A DNA stretch of 64,000 bases from Paenibacillaceae bacterium (GTDB lineage: Bacteria; Bacillota; Bacilli; Paenibacillales; Paenibacillaceae): positions 62,001-126,000 of the forward strand of contig CAAFUF010000043.1 in assembly GCA_900766135.1 (NCBI GenBank). The letters run 5' to 3'. A program made the translations under genes and the position numbers. Positions 24,149 to 38,028 of the stretch are shown piece by piece (position 1 is the first letter of the stretch; every line of letters begins with the position of its first letter). The notes beneath the pieces were generated by a model. It searched no databases. It saw only the letters and a list, made by a program, of their open reading frames with translations, and was not told where the DNA came from.

Positions 24149-25987
24149 TTACGCCCCGCCGGCCTGCGACTCCTCGCCGTACCATAGCTGGCGGAAGCTG
24201 GCGCTTGAGGCGAGCAACTGCTCCGCCGTGCCTTCGGCTTCAATCGTGCCGTCCTTCAGCACGATGATATGGTCCGCGTGCGAGAGCGCGGCCTTGCGGT
24301 GGGACACCACGAGGCAGGTTGCCTGGCCTCGGGTTTGGAACAACCGCTCCCACAGCTTGCGTTCGGTCTCGACGTCGAGCGCGCTCGACAGGTCGTCGAA
24401 CACATACAGCTGTGCCTCGCGCACGAGCATCCGGGCGGCCGCGGTCCGCTGGACCTGGCCGCCGGACAGCTTCACCCCGCGCGGCCCGACCATCGTGTCG
24501 AGGCCGTGCGCCAGATGCGCCACGTCGTCCTCCATTACGGAGACGTGCAGCGCCTGCGTCAGGCTGTCCCCGGTTTCGGGCAGCCCGAGCAGGATATTGT
24601 TCCGCAGTTTGTCGCTGTATAGGCGCGGGATTTGCGCCGTATACGCGCTTTGCGGCGGAACGAAGAAGTCTGCCGGCGTCGTGACGGGGCGGCCGTTCCA
24701 GCGGATCTCGCCGGCTTCCGCCGGCAGCAGGCCAAGCAGCGCTCGCAGCAGCGTGGTCTTGCCGGAGCCGATCATGCCGGTGACGACCGTAAACGAGCCG
24801 CGCGGGAGGCGCAGGCTGACGTTCTCGATGCCCCGGCCGGTCTCCGGATAGCGGTACGTCAGTCCGCTCGCCTCCAGCAGGCGTAGCGGCTCCGTCGGAA
24901 GAACGTTGCCCGAGAGTCCCAGTCGCTCCGGCTCCACAACGCCGCCCGCAGCCCTAGAAGCGTTCGGCCCATGATCGAAATCCGCCTCCCGCCGCTTGCC
25001 GATGCCGATGTACGCCGGAAGCGTCAGCAACTTGGCCGGCGCGCCCTGAAGCATTTGCTTCAAACGGGTGAAGCTGATGGCCATCTGCTTATAAAACGTC
25101 ATAAAGTTGCCGACGTTCGAAATCAGCTGGGTGACGAAGGTCAAATAATAGATGAACAGCGACAAGTCACCGACGGAAAACGATCCGCTGCGCATCTTAT
25201 AGCCGGCCAACACCAGGATCAGCCCGGTTCCGAGGTTGACGGAGTTCGTAAACACGGAAGACAACGACTCGGTGATCAGCTTGTCTTTGACCATCATCTT
25301 CCGGCGTTCGTCGCTCAGGCGTTCGAACCGGCGGACGATCCGACCTTCCGCCCCCGCGACCTGAATCGCCTGAACGTTCGCGAACATCTCGCTGATCGAG
25401 CCGGTGACCTTGGCCGTTGCGGTGCGGCTGGCGGCCCGGTATTTCTGGATGCGAGCCGTGGCGATTTGCGCCGCCGTGACGACCAGAATCAGCGGCACGA
25501 AGACGAAGAACGTCAGCTGCGCATCGATCGAAATCAGGATATAACTGGAGACGGCGACAAATCCGATCAAGCCAAACATATCGACCGACCAGCTCATCGC
25601 TTCCTCGGTTTGGTCCACGTCGTCGCGGAAATTGCTGATCGCTTCCCCCGGCGAGCAAGGGATCGCCTTGGCACCGGGCTCCTTGAGCACATGGGCCAGC
25701 ATATTCCGCCGAAGCAGCATGCTGATCCGGAAGCGGTAGCCGCCGTCCGTCCAGCAGCCTACGGCGATCAGCATGATGCGCGCCAACGCTACGCCGATGA
25801 ACAGCGCCATGAGCCCCTCAACTCCGTAGGGGGAGTTGGCGTTGCCCTCCAAGTCGTCGAAGAAGGCCTTCGTAATCAGTCCCGGAAGCAGCGGAACCAT
25901 ATGGATGACCGCCCAGGAGAGCAGATTTGCGAAATAATAAGCCGGACGATACAACAGCAGCCTCCAGAAGAAATGCCGCGTGTTCAT
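24149..25987 (-). CDS. ABC exporter half-transporter, degenerate ATP site
   Basis: A 612-aa fused membrane-ATPase protein (type IV exporter). About six TM segments lie in residues 15-300. The nucleotide domain has Walker A VTGMIGSGKTT, signature LSGGQVQRTAAARM and Walker B LYVFDDLSSALD, where the catalytic Glu is replaced by Asp. Such asymmetry is typical of the degenerate partner in heterodimers like BmrCD. A 50-residue linker near 335-375 is unusual. The ATG at 25987 follows GAGGAGGTGTTGGC and overlaps the upstream partner's stop by four bases (ATGA), so the two proteins are coupled. Confidence 0.9.
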   Translation of the reverse strand: MNTRHFFWRLLLYRPAYYFANLLSWAVIHMVPLLPGLITKAFFDDLEGNANSPYGVEGLMALFIGVALARIMLIAVGCWTDGGYRFRISMLLRRNMLAHVLKEPGAKAIPCSPGEAISNFRDDVDQTEEAMSWSVDMFGLIGFVAVSSYILISIDAQLTFFVFVPLILVVTAAQIATARIQKYRAASRTATAKVTGSISEMFANVQAIQVAGAEGRIVRRFERLSDERRKMMVKDKLITESLSSVFTNSVNLGTGLILVLAGYKMRSGSFSVGDLSLFIYYLTFVTQLISNVGNFMTFYKQMAISFTRLKQMLQGAPAKLLTLPAYIGIGKRREADFDHGPNASRAAGGVVEPERLGLSGNVLPTEPLRLLEASGLTYRYPETGRGIENVSLRLPRGSFTVVTGMIGSGKTTLLRALLGLLPAEAGEIRWNGRPVTTPADFFVPPQSAYTAQIPRLYSDKLRNNILLGLPETGDSLTQALHVSVMEDDVAHLAHGLDTMVGPRGVKLSGGQVQRTAAARMLVREAQLYVFDDLSSALDVETERKLWERLFQTRGQATCLVVSHRKAALSHADHIIVLKDGTIEAEGTAEQLLASSASFRQLWYGEESQAGGA

Positions 25988-27771
25988 GCCAACACCTCCT
26001 CTAGACCGACGGACAGCATTCGGCTGAACCGCGATCCCGGGTCGGCAGCCAACTCGGCGCGCGGTCCGTACTCCACGATTCGGCCATTCTCCAGAATGAG
26101 AATTTGATCGGCGCGTTGTACGGTTGATAAACGGTGCGCGATCATAATGCACGTTCGCGACTCCAGCAGCCGGTTGATGGCCGTTTCGATCCGGTTTTCG
26201 GTCAACGGGTCGAGACGCGAGCTGGCTTCGTCCAGGATGACCAGCCCCGGGTTGGTCAGGAATACCCGGGCAAACGCAAGCAGCTGCGCTTCGCCGGCCG
26301 ACAGGCTGCCCCCTCCGGAGGAAAGCACCGTGTCCAGCCCGTCAGGCAAGGCGGCGTACCACTCCTGCAGTCCCAACTCCTTCAGCACGGCGATGATGTC
26401 TTCGTCCCGAATATTTTCATCAAACAGGGCCAGGTTATCGCGGACGGTGCCTTCCATAATCTCAATGTTTTGCGTCACCATCGCCACCGCACTCCGCAGC
26501 TCCTGAAGCTTACATTGGCGGATGTCGACTCCCGACAGCTCGATCTTGCCCTGCTGGGGATCATAGAAGCGCAGCAGCAGCCGCGCCAGCGTCGATTTTC
26601 CGCTGCCGGTGCGGCCCAGCAGGCCCAACGTTTCCCCCGGCTTCAGCATCAAATCGAGGTCATGCAGCGTCGGCTCTCCGTCTTCCTCGTAGGAGAACGT
26701 CATCCGGTCAAACCTCACGGATAACGGTCCCTGCGACAGCGGCGCACCCGGACCGTCGGTAATCCGCGGCTTCGTGTTCAGCAGGTCCCGGACGCGGATC
26801 AGGCTGGCGTCGGCTTTTTGCAGATCATCCAGCTGGGTACGGATCTTCTCGATCGGCTGGGCCAACAGCTCCGTATAATAGAACACCAGATAGATCGAAC
26901 CGATGGTCAGCTCGCCCCGTCTCCACAACCAGGCGCAAACCAGGAAGGCAGCGGCATTGCCCAAGGCAAACACCAGAATCGTCGTCCCCCACATCATGCC
27001 GAAGCCCAGCGATGCGCGAATGCGTACCGGCAGCATTCGCCGGGCCATCGCATAGAAGCGTTCCAGCACATAGCCGGCGGCACCGTTCGCCCGAGTATCC
27101 TCGGTGCCTTCCAACTGCTCGCCGATAAACCCGTAAAGCTCGGCATTTTGCGCCCGCCATTTGGTCCAGACCGGAACGGTAAACTGACGAATCTTGCGAA
27201 TGATAAAAATCGCGCCAACGACGAACAAGCTCATCGCCGCACCGATCCAGACGCTTTCGCGGAACAGCAGTGCCAGAATGCCCGTCATCAACAGCAAATT
27301 GCCCAGCAGATGAATCAAGAAGCTCGAGAAGAAATTGGCCAGCGCGTTAACGTCGCCGTCCACCCTTTCGATCAATGCACCGGAGGTGTTCGACTTGTGG
27401 AACGACATATCCAGCGACAGGCAATGTCTGACGAGATCCGCCCGCAGCTTGTTCGTCGTGGTCCAGCCCAGATTCTCGCTAAAATAAGACGCACAGACCG
27501 ATACGAGCTGCTGCGCCAGGGAGAAGCCGATGAAGAGCCCGGCCGCGATATACAAGGGCTTCAGACTTCCTTCCCCCTGCGCGGTATCGATAAAATAACG
27601 AATGACCTGCGGGTTGATCAGTTGCAGGGCGATCGAGATCAACAGCAGCGCAGTCATTTTGAACAGCAGCCTGCGCTGCGTGAATACGTATTTCTCCAGC
27701 ATCTCGCGGTAATGCCCCAGCGACCTCGTCCTTCGTTTGCCGCCTTGCGCCGTATAAACTTGTTCTGCCAA
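25984..27771 (-). CDS. ABC exporter half-transporter, canonical ATP site
   Basis: A 595-aa partner of the gene at 24149. Six TM segments precede the ATPase domain. Walker A GLLGRTGSGKST and Walker B LVILDEASSRLDP keep the catalytic Glu, but the signature reads LSAGEAQ, a deviation from LSGGQ. The two proteins should form a multidrug- or lipid-type heterodimer. The start is taken as TTG at 27771, because GAGAGGAGAGGAACGGCTC lies just before it and the promoter at 27818-27846 excludes the longer in-frame ATGs. Confidence 0.88.
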   Translation of the reverse strand: MAEQVYTAQGGKRRTRSLGHYREMLEKYVFTQRRLLFKMTALLLISIALQLINPQVIRYFIDTAQGEGSLKPLYIAAGLFIGFSLAQQLVSVCASYFSENLGWTTTNKLRADLVRHCLSLDMSFHKSNTSGALIERVDGDVNALANFFSSFLIHLLGNLLLMTGILALLFRESVWIGAAMSLFVVGAIFIIRKIRQFTVPVWTKWRAQNAELYGFIGEQLEGTEDTRANGAAGYVLERFYAMARRMLPVRIRASLGFGMMWGTTILVFALGNAAAFLVCAWLWRRGELTIGSIYLVFYYTELLAQPIEKIRTQLDDLQKADASLIRVRDLLNTKPRITDGPGAPLSQGPLSVRFDRMTFSYEEDGEPTLHDLDLMLKPGETLGLLGRTGSGKSTLARLLLRFYDPQQGKIELSGVDIRQCKLQELRSAVAMVTQNIEIMEGTVRDNLALFDENIRDEDIIAVLKELGLQEWYAALPDGLDTVLSSGGGSLSAGEAQLLAFARVFLTNPGLVILDEASSRLDPLTENRIETAINRLLESRTCIMIAHRLSTVQRADQILILENGRIVEYGPRAELAADPGSRFSRMLSVGLEEVLA

Positions 27772-27817
27772 GAGCCGTTCCTCTCCTCTCAAGTCCGTTA
27801 CGCCTATTCTCCAAATC

Positions 27818-27846
27818 ATTTTATACAAAAACATATGTTCGTACAA
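27818..27846 (-). promoter_or_regulatory. sigma-A-like promoter of the ABC exporter operon
   Basis: On the minus strand TTGTAC and TAAAAT are 17 bases apart. The start of transcription is about 40 bases before the TTG start, which supports that start. Confidence 0.6.
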
Positions 27847-27862
27847 CCCATTTATTTCAAGC

Positions 27863-27901
27863 AAAAACCGCCCCGCTGTCTTGACAAGACATACGGGGCG
27901 G
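27863..27901 (-). terminator. intrinsic terminator of glutamate synthase
   Basis: CCGCCCCG pairs with CGGGGCGG, with an inner TGTCTTG/CAAGACA stem, and is followed on the minus strand by five Ts. On the plus strand a T-run also follows. Confidence 0.8.
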
Positions 27902-27937
27902 CCTTTTTCTTCATTCGATCGCTATCAACTATTAAAT

Positions 27938-32539
<4,602 letters not shown>

Positions 32540-33003
32540 CTGACGCAACCTTTCTATTTAGAGGTAGTTCAAACATCATAAGCGAATATAAAATGGATCA
32601 GTCCCCATGCCCTGACACGATGCCGGATAAGCCCGGATCAATCTTTCTTACTATTCTAACGGAAAATGTCACGTCTGTTTTTGCATTATATTCTCTTTAT
32701 TTTGCACTATTGATTAGAAATTTTAGGCCCTGCTGGGGCGGTTTTGCCACGAAAGCGTCACCATATGAAGATATGTTGTCGTCTTTGCATGCTCTTTGCA
32801 CCATTATCCCTTTCGTTAAGGGGCAGAAGGGGCGTTTCGTTCCCCCGCATTTCCTTCTCCCAAGGAAGTTGATGTCTCGTGTCTCTGCGCCTGATCAAAC
32901 GGGATATTCATGTAAAAGCGTCCCGATAACGAGTCGTCCCTTAACACAACAAATCCGCCCCCGGATTTCCGGAGAGCGGATTTGTTCGTTCTTAATAATG
33001 CAA
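32540..33003. other. glutamate synthase upstream region
   Basis: About 460 bases. The part next to gltB is AT-rich and probably holds its promoter, but no pair of boxes is convincing. At 32948-32986 AACAAATCCGC pairs with GCGGATTTGTT: a terminator-like hairpin for the YhgE gene, though without a T-run. No protein-coding sequence is supported. Confidence 0.5.
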
Positions 33004-35193
33004 TTAATGCGACTGGATGCTCAGGTTGGCTTCGGGACTGACGTCCGCGCTGCGTTCGTGGCGCAGGAAGTACACCAGCGTAATCGCCAGGAATACGACG
33101 CCGAACGCGGCCAGCAAGCCGATGTTTTCCCAAGCAATCGGCAGGTCGCCGGTCGAGATGACCGCCTTGAAGCCTTTGACGCTGTACGTCATCGGCAGGA
33201 TCGGATTGAACGCCTTCATCCAGTTCGGAATCAGCTCGAGCGGGAAGGTCCCGGCGCTGGTCGTCAATTGGAAGATCAGCATCAGGATCGCCAGGAAACG
33301 TCCCGGGTTCTCCAGCCAAGTCACCAGGGCTTGAATGATGAACATGTAACACAAGCTGGTGATAAAGGCGAATAGATAGAAGAGCGGAACGCTCTTGACC
33401 TCAAGCCCCAGTCCGTACAATACCAGCACAACCGCCAGCAAGGACTGGATCAAGCTCATGCCCGCAAAAGCCATCGAACGGCTGACGAAACGGTTCCAGC
33501 CGCTGGCTTCCGCCACTGAGGTTCCCCGTACCGGCACAACCAGCGTCGAGATCAATGCCCCGACGAACAAGCCAAGCGACAAAAAGTAAGGAGCAAAGCC
33601 TGTGCCGTAGTTAGGCACCTCGTTAACCTTCTGCTCGTTGATTTCGATCGGCTCGGCATACATGTTCACGAGCGCGTCCGTCTTCTTCACGCCGGACGTT
33701 TGTTCGGCCGCGTCGGTCAGCTTCGAGGCCAATTCGCCCGAGCCTTCCGTCAATTGATCCATGCCGCTCTTCAGTTCGCCCGCGCCTGCATCCAGCTGCT
33801 TCGAGCCGTTAGCCAGCGTACCTACGCCGCCGGACAATTGCTCGACACCGCCAAGCAGTTGTTTGGCGCCTGCGCTGAGCTGCCCGGCACCGCTCGCGAG
33901 CTTCTGCCCGCCGGCCGCGGCTTCCGACAGCTTCCCGCCAAACAGCTCAAGGCCGCTTGCCAGCTGCTCTTGACCCGCATTCAGCTGCTTCGCGCCTTGC
34001 AGCAGTTGCTCTTGGCCTGCCGCCAATTGCTGACCGCCTTGGACCAACTGCTGCTGGGCGCTGTGCAGGTTTTGGCTGCCTTGCAGCAATTGCTGATTCC
34101 CTTGGTGCAGCTGTTCGCTGCCTTGGGCTACTGCCTTGCTAGCCGCGATGAGTTGCTGCACCGCAGCGCTCTTCGCCAGCTCCGGATTGGCTTGGGCCAG
34201 CTGTTCCAGGCCTTGCGCTACGCTGTTAGCCCCTGCGGCCACTTTCGCGCTGCCTTGGACCGACGATTCCAAACCGGTTTGCAGTTGGGCGCCGCCTTGC
34301 TCGGACGCCTCTAAGCCGGCTTGCAGCTTCTTCGCGCCTTCCAGCGACGATTGGAGGCCAGCTTGCAGCTTCGTACCGCCTTGATGCGCCTCTTTGGCAC
34401 CATTCTCCAATTGCTGATTTGCCGCTTCCAGCTGCGTCAAACCGCTAGCCAAGCTGCCGGCCCCGGTTTTGACCTCATTGATGCCCTGGTACAGCGATTG
34501 CGTGCCTTTCTCCAGCGGCGCAACGCCATTCTCCAGTTTCATCGTGCCGTCAACCAGTTTGGCCAGATTTTCCTTCAGCTTCTGCGTTCCGTCGTCGAGT
34601 TTAGCCGCCCCGTCGTTCAGGGTGCTGGCTCCACTTCCGGCCTCGCTGAGGCCGCCGGAGATCTTTTCCACTTGGTCGAACAAGGTTTCCGTATAAGCTT
34701 CCGTCACTTTGGCGGACACTTTCGATTTGATCTCCTTCACCGCCGTGCCGCCGATTTGCGCGGCCAGGAAGTTATATCCTTCGTTTGGCTCGAAGATCAG
34801 CTGTGCCGGCGACGGATTCTCATCCATCAGCGTGGTCGCCTGCGACGAGAAATTGTCCGGAATGACGATGGTCATGTAATAATCATTGTTCTTCATCCCG
34901 GTTTCCGCTTGCTCGCGGGTCACGAATTTCCATTGGAAATCGTCGCTTTTCTTCAGCTCGGTCACGAGATCCTCGCCGACTTTGAGATCCTTGCCCTCAT
35001 ACTGGGCTCCCAGATCCTCGTTCACCACCGCCACCGGCAGCTCGTTCATCTTCCCGTACGGGTCCCAGAAGGCCGTCAGGAACATGCCGCTGTATAGAAC
35101 GGGAATGAACAGCACGACAAGAATCGGGATAAACACTTTAGGATTCTTGAAGGTGGCTCCCATATCCTTGAAAAATACGCTTAATGATTTCAT
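33004..35193 (-). CDS. YhgE/Pip-domain membrane protein
   Basis: A 729-aa membrane protein of the YhgE/Pip family, which includes phage-infection protein and EsaA-like type VII secretion parts. One TM lies at about 20-42, then an extracellular domain with DLGAQYEGKDLKVGEDLV, a long stretch (about 195-555) of repeated LxxG units rich in Gln, Ala, Ser and Gly, then five TM segments (about 570-715). The repeat region probably forms a stalk-like helical hairpin array. The ATG follows GGGGAGAGAAAGCAAAA. A TetR gene lies 56 bases upstream on the same strand, as in yhgD-yhgE of Bacillus. Its role here is unknown. Confidence 0.88.
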   Translation of the reverse strand: MKSLSVFFKDMGATFKNPKVFIPILVVLFIPVLYSGMFLTAFWDPYGKMNELPVAVVNEDLGAQYEGKDLKVGEDLVTELKKSDDFQWKFVTREQAETGMKNNDYYMTIVIPDNFSSQATTLMDENPSPAQLIFEPNEGYNFLAAQIGGTAVKEIKSKVSAKVTEAYTETLFDQVEKISGGLSEAGSGASTLNDGAAKLDDGTQKLKENLAKLVDGTMKLENGVAPLEKGTQSLYQGINEVKTGAGSLASGLTQLEAANQQLENGAKEAHQGGTKLQAGLQSSLEGAKKLQAGLEASEQGGAQLQTGLESSVQGSAKVAAGANSVAQGLEQLAQANPELAKSAAVQQLIAASKAVAQGSEQLHQGNQQLLQGSQNLHSAQQQLVQGGQQLAAGQEQLLQGAKQLNAGQEQLASGLELFGGKLSEAAAGGQKLASGAGQLSAGAKQLLGGVEQLSGGVGTLANGSKQLDAGAGELKSGMDQLTEGSGELASKLTDAAEQTSGVKKTDALVNMYAEPIEINEQKVNEVPNYGTGFAPYFLSLGLFVGALISTLVVPVRGTSVAEASGWNRFVSRSMAFAGMSLIQSLLAVVLVLYGLGLEVKSVPLFYLFAFITSLCYMFIIQALVTWLENPGRFLAILMLIFQLTTSAGTFPLELIPNWMKAFNPILPMTYSVKGFKAVISTGDLPIAWENIGLLAAFGVVFLAITLVYFLRHERSADVSPEANLSIQSH

Positions 35194-35249
35194 TTTTGCT
35201 TTCTCTCCCCTTGGTGGCTTCTTTCTCTAAAATTTTGGATCGAAGTCGT

Positions 35250-35837
35250 TTAGGCTTCCGGCGGCAGAAGCAAACCTCCCGCCAGGAAATCGCGGATAAA
35301 CTCCTTGATCTGTTCTTTGCTTAATGGCCTATTGTTTTTGTTCCAGTCCGACGTTAACGCGATGTACAACTTAAACACGACGAAGGCAACCAGCTTGGGA
35401 TCAAACGGGCGGATCTCCTTCCTTCCGGCGGAACGGGACAAATGGCGTTCCAGATACTCCAAAATCGCATTTTCGATCTGCTCCAGCCCCTCCCGGGCCT
35501 TGGGGGTACCGAAGTCGCGTACCTCCTGGGACAACTTGATCAGAAGCTCATGCTCACTGCGGAATTCCAGCAGCGCGTCCATCGCCCGATGAAGATTCTC
35601 GAAGAAAGGCTTCTCTTCGTCAATCTCCGGTTCGATGACCCGCTTCATCTCCGTGATCACGGAACGCAGAATCTCGTCGAACAGCTCCTCTTTGTTCGTG
35701 AAGAAGGTGTAGATCGTTCCTTTGGCCACATTCGCAATTTTTGCCACATGGTCCATCGTCGTCGCTTTGTAGCCGAATAAGGCAAAGGACTTCTCCGCTG
35801 CTTCGACTACGAGTTTACGGCGATCTACCACAGCCAT
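35250..35837 (-). CDS. TetR/AcrR family repressor
   Basis: A 195-aa repressor. The N-terminal helix-turn-helix is FGYKATTMDHVAKIANVAKGTIYTFFTNKEELF, a textbook TetR pattern; the C-terminal ligand domain is all-helical and unassigned. The ATG at 35837 follows GGGAGGTGACAAGG; a GTG 9 bases upstream is inside that site. It is cotranscribed with the YhgE gene and probably controls it, using the inverted repeat at 35889-35911. Confidence 0.9.
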   Translation of the reverse strand: MAVVDRRKLVVEAAEKSFALFGYKATTMDHVAKIANVAKGTIYTFFTNKEELFDEILRSVITEMKRVIEPEIDEEKPFFENLHRAMDALLEFRSEHELLIKLSQEVRDFGTPKAREGLEQIENAILEYLERHLSRSAGRKEIRPFDPKLVAFVVFKLYIALTSDWNKNNRPLSKEQIKEFIRDFLAGGLLLPPEA

Positions 35838-35888
35838 CCTTGTCACCTCCCTGCAATGGAATACTCGATAAACATGGTCGGCCGAAAA

Positions 35889-35911
35889 TGACTAAAATTC
35901 AATTTCGGTCA
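35889..35911. promoter_or_regulatory. probable TetR operator
   Basis: TGACTAAAATT-C-AATTTCGGTCA is an 11-1-11 inverted repeat with two mismatches, followed by TTTGGTCA. It is 52 bases upstream of the TetR gene start. The rest of 35838-36145 shows no gene. Confidence 0.55.
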
Positions 35912-36145
35912 TTTGGTCATTCCCTACTTTACTCCTCCCGCCTTCGAAATGCAAGATGTTTTTTTCAGGTTTTTTCAACTTTTTTCAAAAGCTTGTTCCA
36001 TGCCTCGCCGCACCTTGCCGCTCCCCGACCTAAGTCCAGTCGGCGCACCCGTCCCCAGCCTCTTTAAGGCGGCATATAAACAACATAAACTTAGTATCAG
36101 GAGCAATGAAACGAAACGATTCTTGGGAGCAGGTGAAAAATAATC

Positions 36146-37309
36146 ATGCGAAAAAGAAGAGTGTTGATCTTATCTGAAGGTTTCGGAAGCGGACATACGC
36201 AAGCCGGACATGCGCTGGCGGCCGGTCTGAAACGGATGGACCCGCAAATTCGGACGAAGGTGCTGGAGCTGGGCTCGTTTCTGAATCCGAACGTGGCGCC
36301 GCTGATCCTTTCCGCATATCGAATGGCAGTGAACGCAAGCCCCGCTTTGGTGGGCATGTTTTATCGGCACAAATACGAGAAACCGGTCGGCCGGTTAACC
36401 CGCATGGCGCTGCACAAAATGTTCTACCAGCACGCAGCCGAAGTCATCGCACAGCTTCGTCCCGACCTGATCGTATGCACGCATCCGATCCCAGGCGCCA
36501 TCGTGTCGTACCTGAAGCTTGCAATAGGTTTGGATGTGCCGTTGTGCACGCTCATCACGGACTACGATGCCCACGGTTCCTGGATGAGCCCCGGGGTGGA
36601 CCGGTATCTCGTCTCTGCGCCGGAAGTCAAAGCCCTGCTCGTTCAGCGCGGCGTGTCCCCTTCCAAAGTTCAGGTCACGGGCATTCCCGTGCACCCGGAT
36701 TTTTGGAGCAAGCAGGACAAAACGTCCGCCCGGGAAGAATTGGGATTGAAGCAGATGCCCACCGCCCTTGTCATGGGAGGCGGCTGGGGTTTGCTGTTTA
36801 GCGAGGAATTGCTGGCTAAACTGGCGGCTTGGCGCGAGGAAATCCAGATTGTCTGCTGCATGGGCAGCAACGAGAAACTCGCCGCTAAATTGCGAGCCCA
36901 CCCCGCCCTGCAGCATCCGAATATCAAAGTGATCGGCTTTACGCGGGAGATCGGCAAATGGATGGACGCCTCCGACCTTCTCATTACAAAACCTGGCGGG
37001 ATGACCTGCACCGAAGGAATGGCTAAAGGCATTCCGATGTTGTTCTTCGAATCGATCCCCGGCCAAGAGGAGAAAAACCGCGAATATTTCGTCCAGCGCG
37101 GCTTTGGCGCGGAGTTGGATTCGCCGGACGTGCTGGACGACTGGTTCGAAACCATCCGCGGCCGGACCGGTCCGAAGCCGGCGGCTCGGCAAGACGGCTA
37201 TCGGCCCGACCGCTGCGCAGGCGCCGTCATCAACCTGGTTCATCCGTCAACCGCACCGACCCGCGTGCACCTGCAGATGGCTGACCCTGCCGAACAGCGG
37301 GCCAATTAG
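36146..37309 (+). CDS. MGDG synthase/UgtP-like glycosyltransferase
   Basis: A 387-aa GT-B transferase of family GT28, like MurG and processive diacylglycerol glucosyltransferases. ILSEGFGSGHTQAGHALAAGL is the MGDG-synthase N-terminal motif, LRPDLIVCTHPIPGAI follows, and LITKPGGMTCTEGMAKGIPML near 277 binds the UDP-sugar. It should act at the inner membrane face, adding sugar to diacylglycerol for glycolipid or lipoteichoic-acid anchors. The C-terminal 45 residues are low in complexity. The ATG at 36146 follows GGAGCAGGTG at a rather long spacing. It is convergent with thpR, with a 4-base overlap. Confidence 0.88.
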   Translation: MRKRRVLILSEGFGSGHTQAGHALAAGLKRMDPQIRTKVLELGSFLNPNVAPLILSAYRMAVNASPALVGMFYRHKYEKPVGRLTRMALHKMFYQHAAEVIAQLRPDLIVCTHPIPGAIVSYLKLAIGLDVPLCTLITDYDAHGSWMSPGVDRYLVSAPEVKALLVQRGVSPSKVQVTGIPVHPDFWSKQDKTSAREELGLKQMPTALVMGGGWGLLFSEELLAKLAAWREEIQIVCCMGSNEKLAAKLRAHPALQHPNIKVIGFTREIGKWMDASDLLITKPGGMTCTEGMAKGIPMLFFESIPGQEEKNREYFVQRGFGAELDSPDVLDDWFETIRGRTGPKPAARQDGYRPDRCAGAVINLVHPSTAPTRVHLQMADPAEQRAN

Positions 37310-37872
37310 GCCAGCATCACCGAACCAACCACCTTGTACATCGGGCGCTCATGCATATGCGTCCGATAGATGACCAGGCGGTCGGCCGTCCAGGAGCCGA
37401 ATTCCGGCAAGGCCTTCAGCGCCTGAGGATCCAACCCTGCCCCCTCCGGGTACTTCCGGGCCAACGTTATATGCGGGCTAAATCGGCGTTCTTCCGGCGC
37501 AAAGCCCAGGGCGCGGTTCTCCGACGTCACGCGGTGATGCAGGACTTCCAGCCCGGCGACTTCGCCGCGGACACCGGCCCATAGCACGCTGGGACTCGTC
37601 GGCCGTCCGAAGCTGCCGACTCCTGCCGCTTCCAAGCCAAACGGAGTTATCCCCGTCGTCGCCCGCTCCAGCGAAGCCGTTAATTCCTCCAGGCGTTTCG
37701 GCGAAGTATCCCCCAGAAACTGCACGGTAATATGATAGTCCTCGGCATGCACCCATTTTTTGAATGGCAGCGTTGCCTTCTGCTCCCTGCACCAGGCCTC
37801 CAATTTTTGTTTAACCACCTGAGGTAGTGGTACCGCGATAAACAATCGCCATTTTTCATCATTTTCTGACAT
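37306..37872 (-). CDS. thpR: RNA 2',3'-cyclic phosphodiesterase ThpR
   Basis: Opens RNA 2',3'-cyclic phosphates to 2'-phosphate ends. It is 188 aa of the 2H phosphoesterase family, with both HxT motifs, YHITVQFLGD near 46-55 and SPHITLARK near 132-140. The N-terminal WRLFIAVPLP is also typical of LigT/ThpR. The ATG follows CAGGAGATGACCGGAC. It may act in tRNA or RNA repair. Confidence 0.9.
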   Translation of the reverse strand: MSENDEKWRLFIAVPLPQVVKQKLEAWCREQKATLPFKKWVHAEDYHITVQFLGDTSPKRLEELTASLERATTGITPFGLEAAGVGSFGRPTSPSVLWAGVRGEVAGLEVLHHRVTSENRALGFAPEERRFSPHITLARKYPEGAGLDPQALKALPEFGSWTADRLVIYRTHMHERPMYKVVGSVMLA

Positions 37873-38028
37873 GTCCGGTCATCTCCTGTGATATTTTTCT
37901 CTATTTATTCATTTTTTTCGACAAAATGAAGTGCGATTGATTACATCCCGCTAATCGATTCACTATATAATGTGTCTTAGTGCTACTTACATATACAGTC
38001 ATCAAGCCTAATTGACGGGAGATGGAAT

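Noticed and set aside
24932..26107. Long plus-strand frames (up to 378 codons) over the ABC exporter genes
   Set aside because: They are shadows of the minus-strand genes, rich in Arg, Gln and His as expected from complementing GC-rich codons.
32816..33352. A 178-codon minus-strand frame overlapping the YhgE 3' end
   Set aside because: No family motif; it overlaps a real gene and a terminator-like hairpin.
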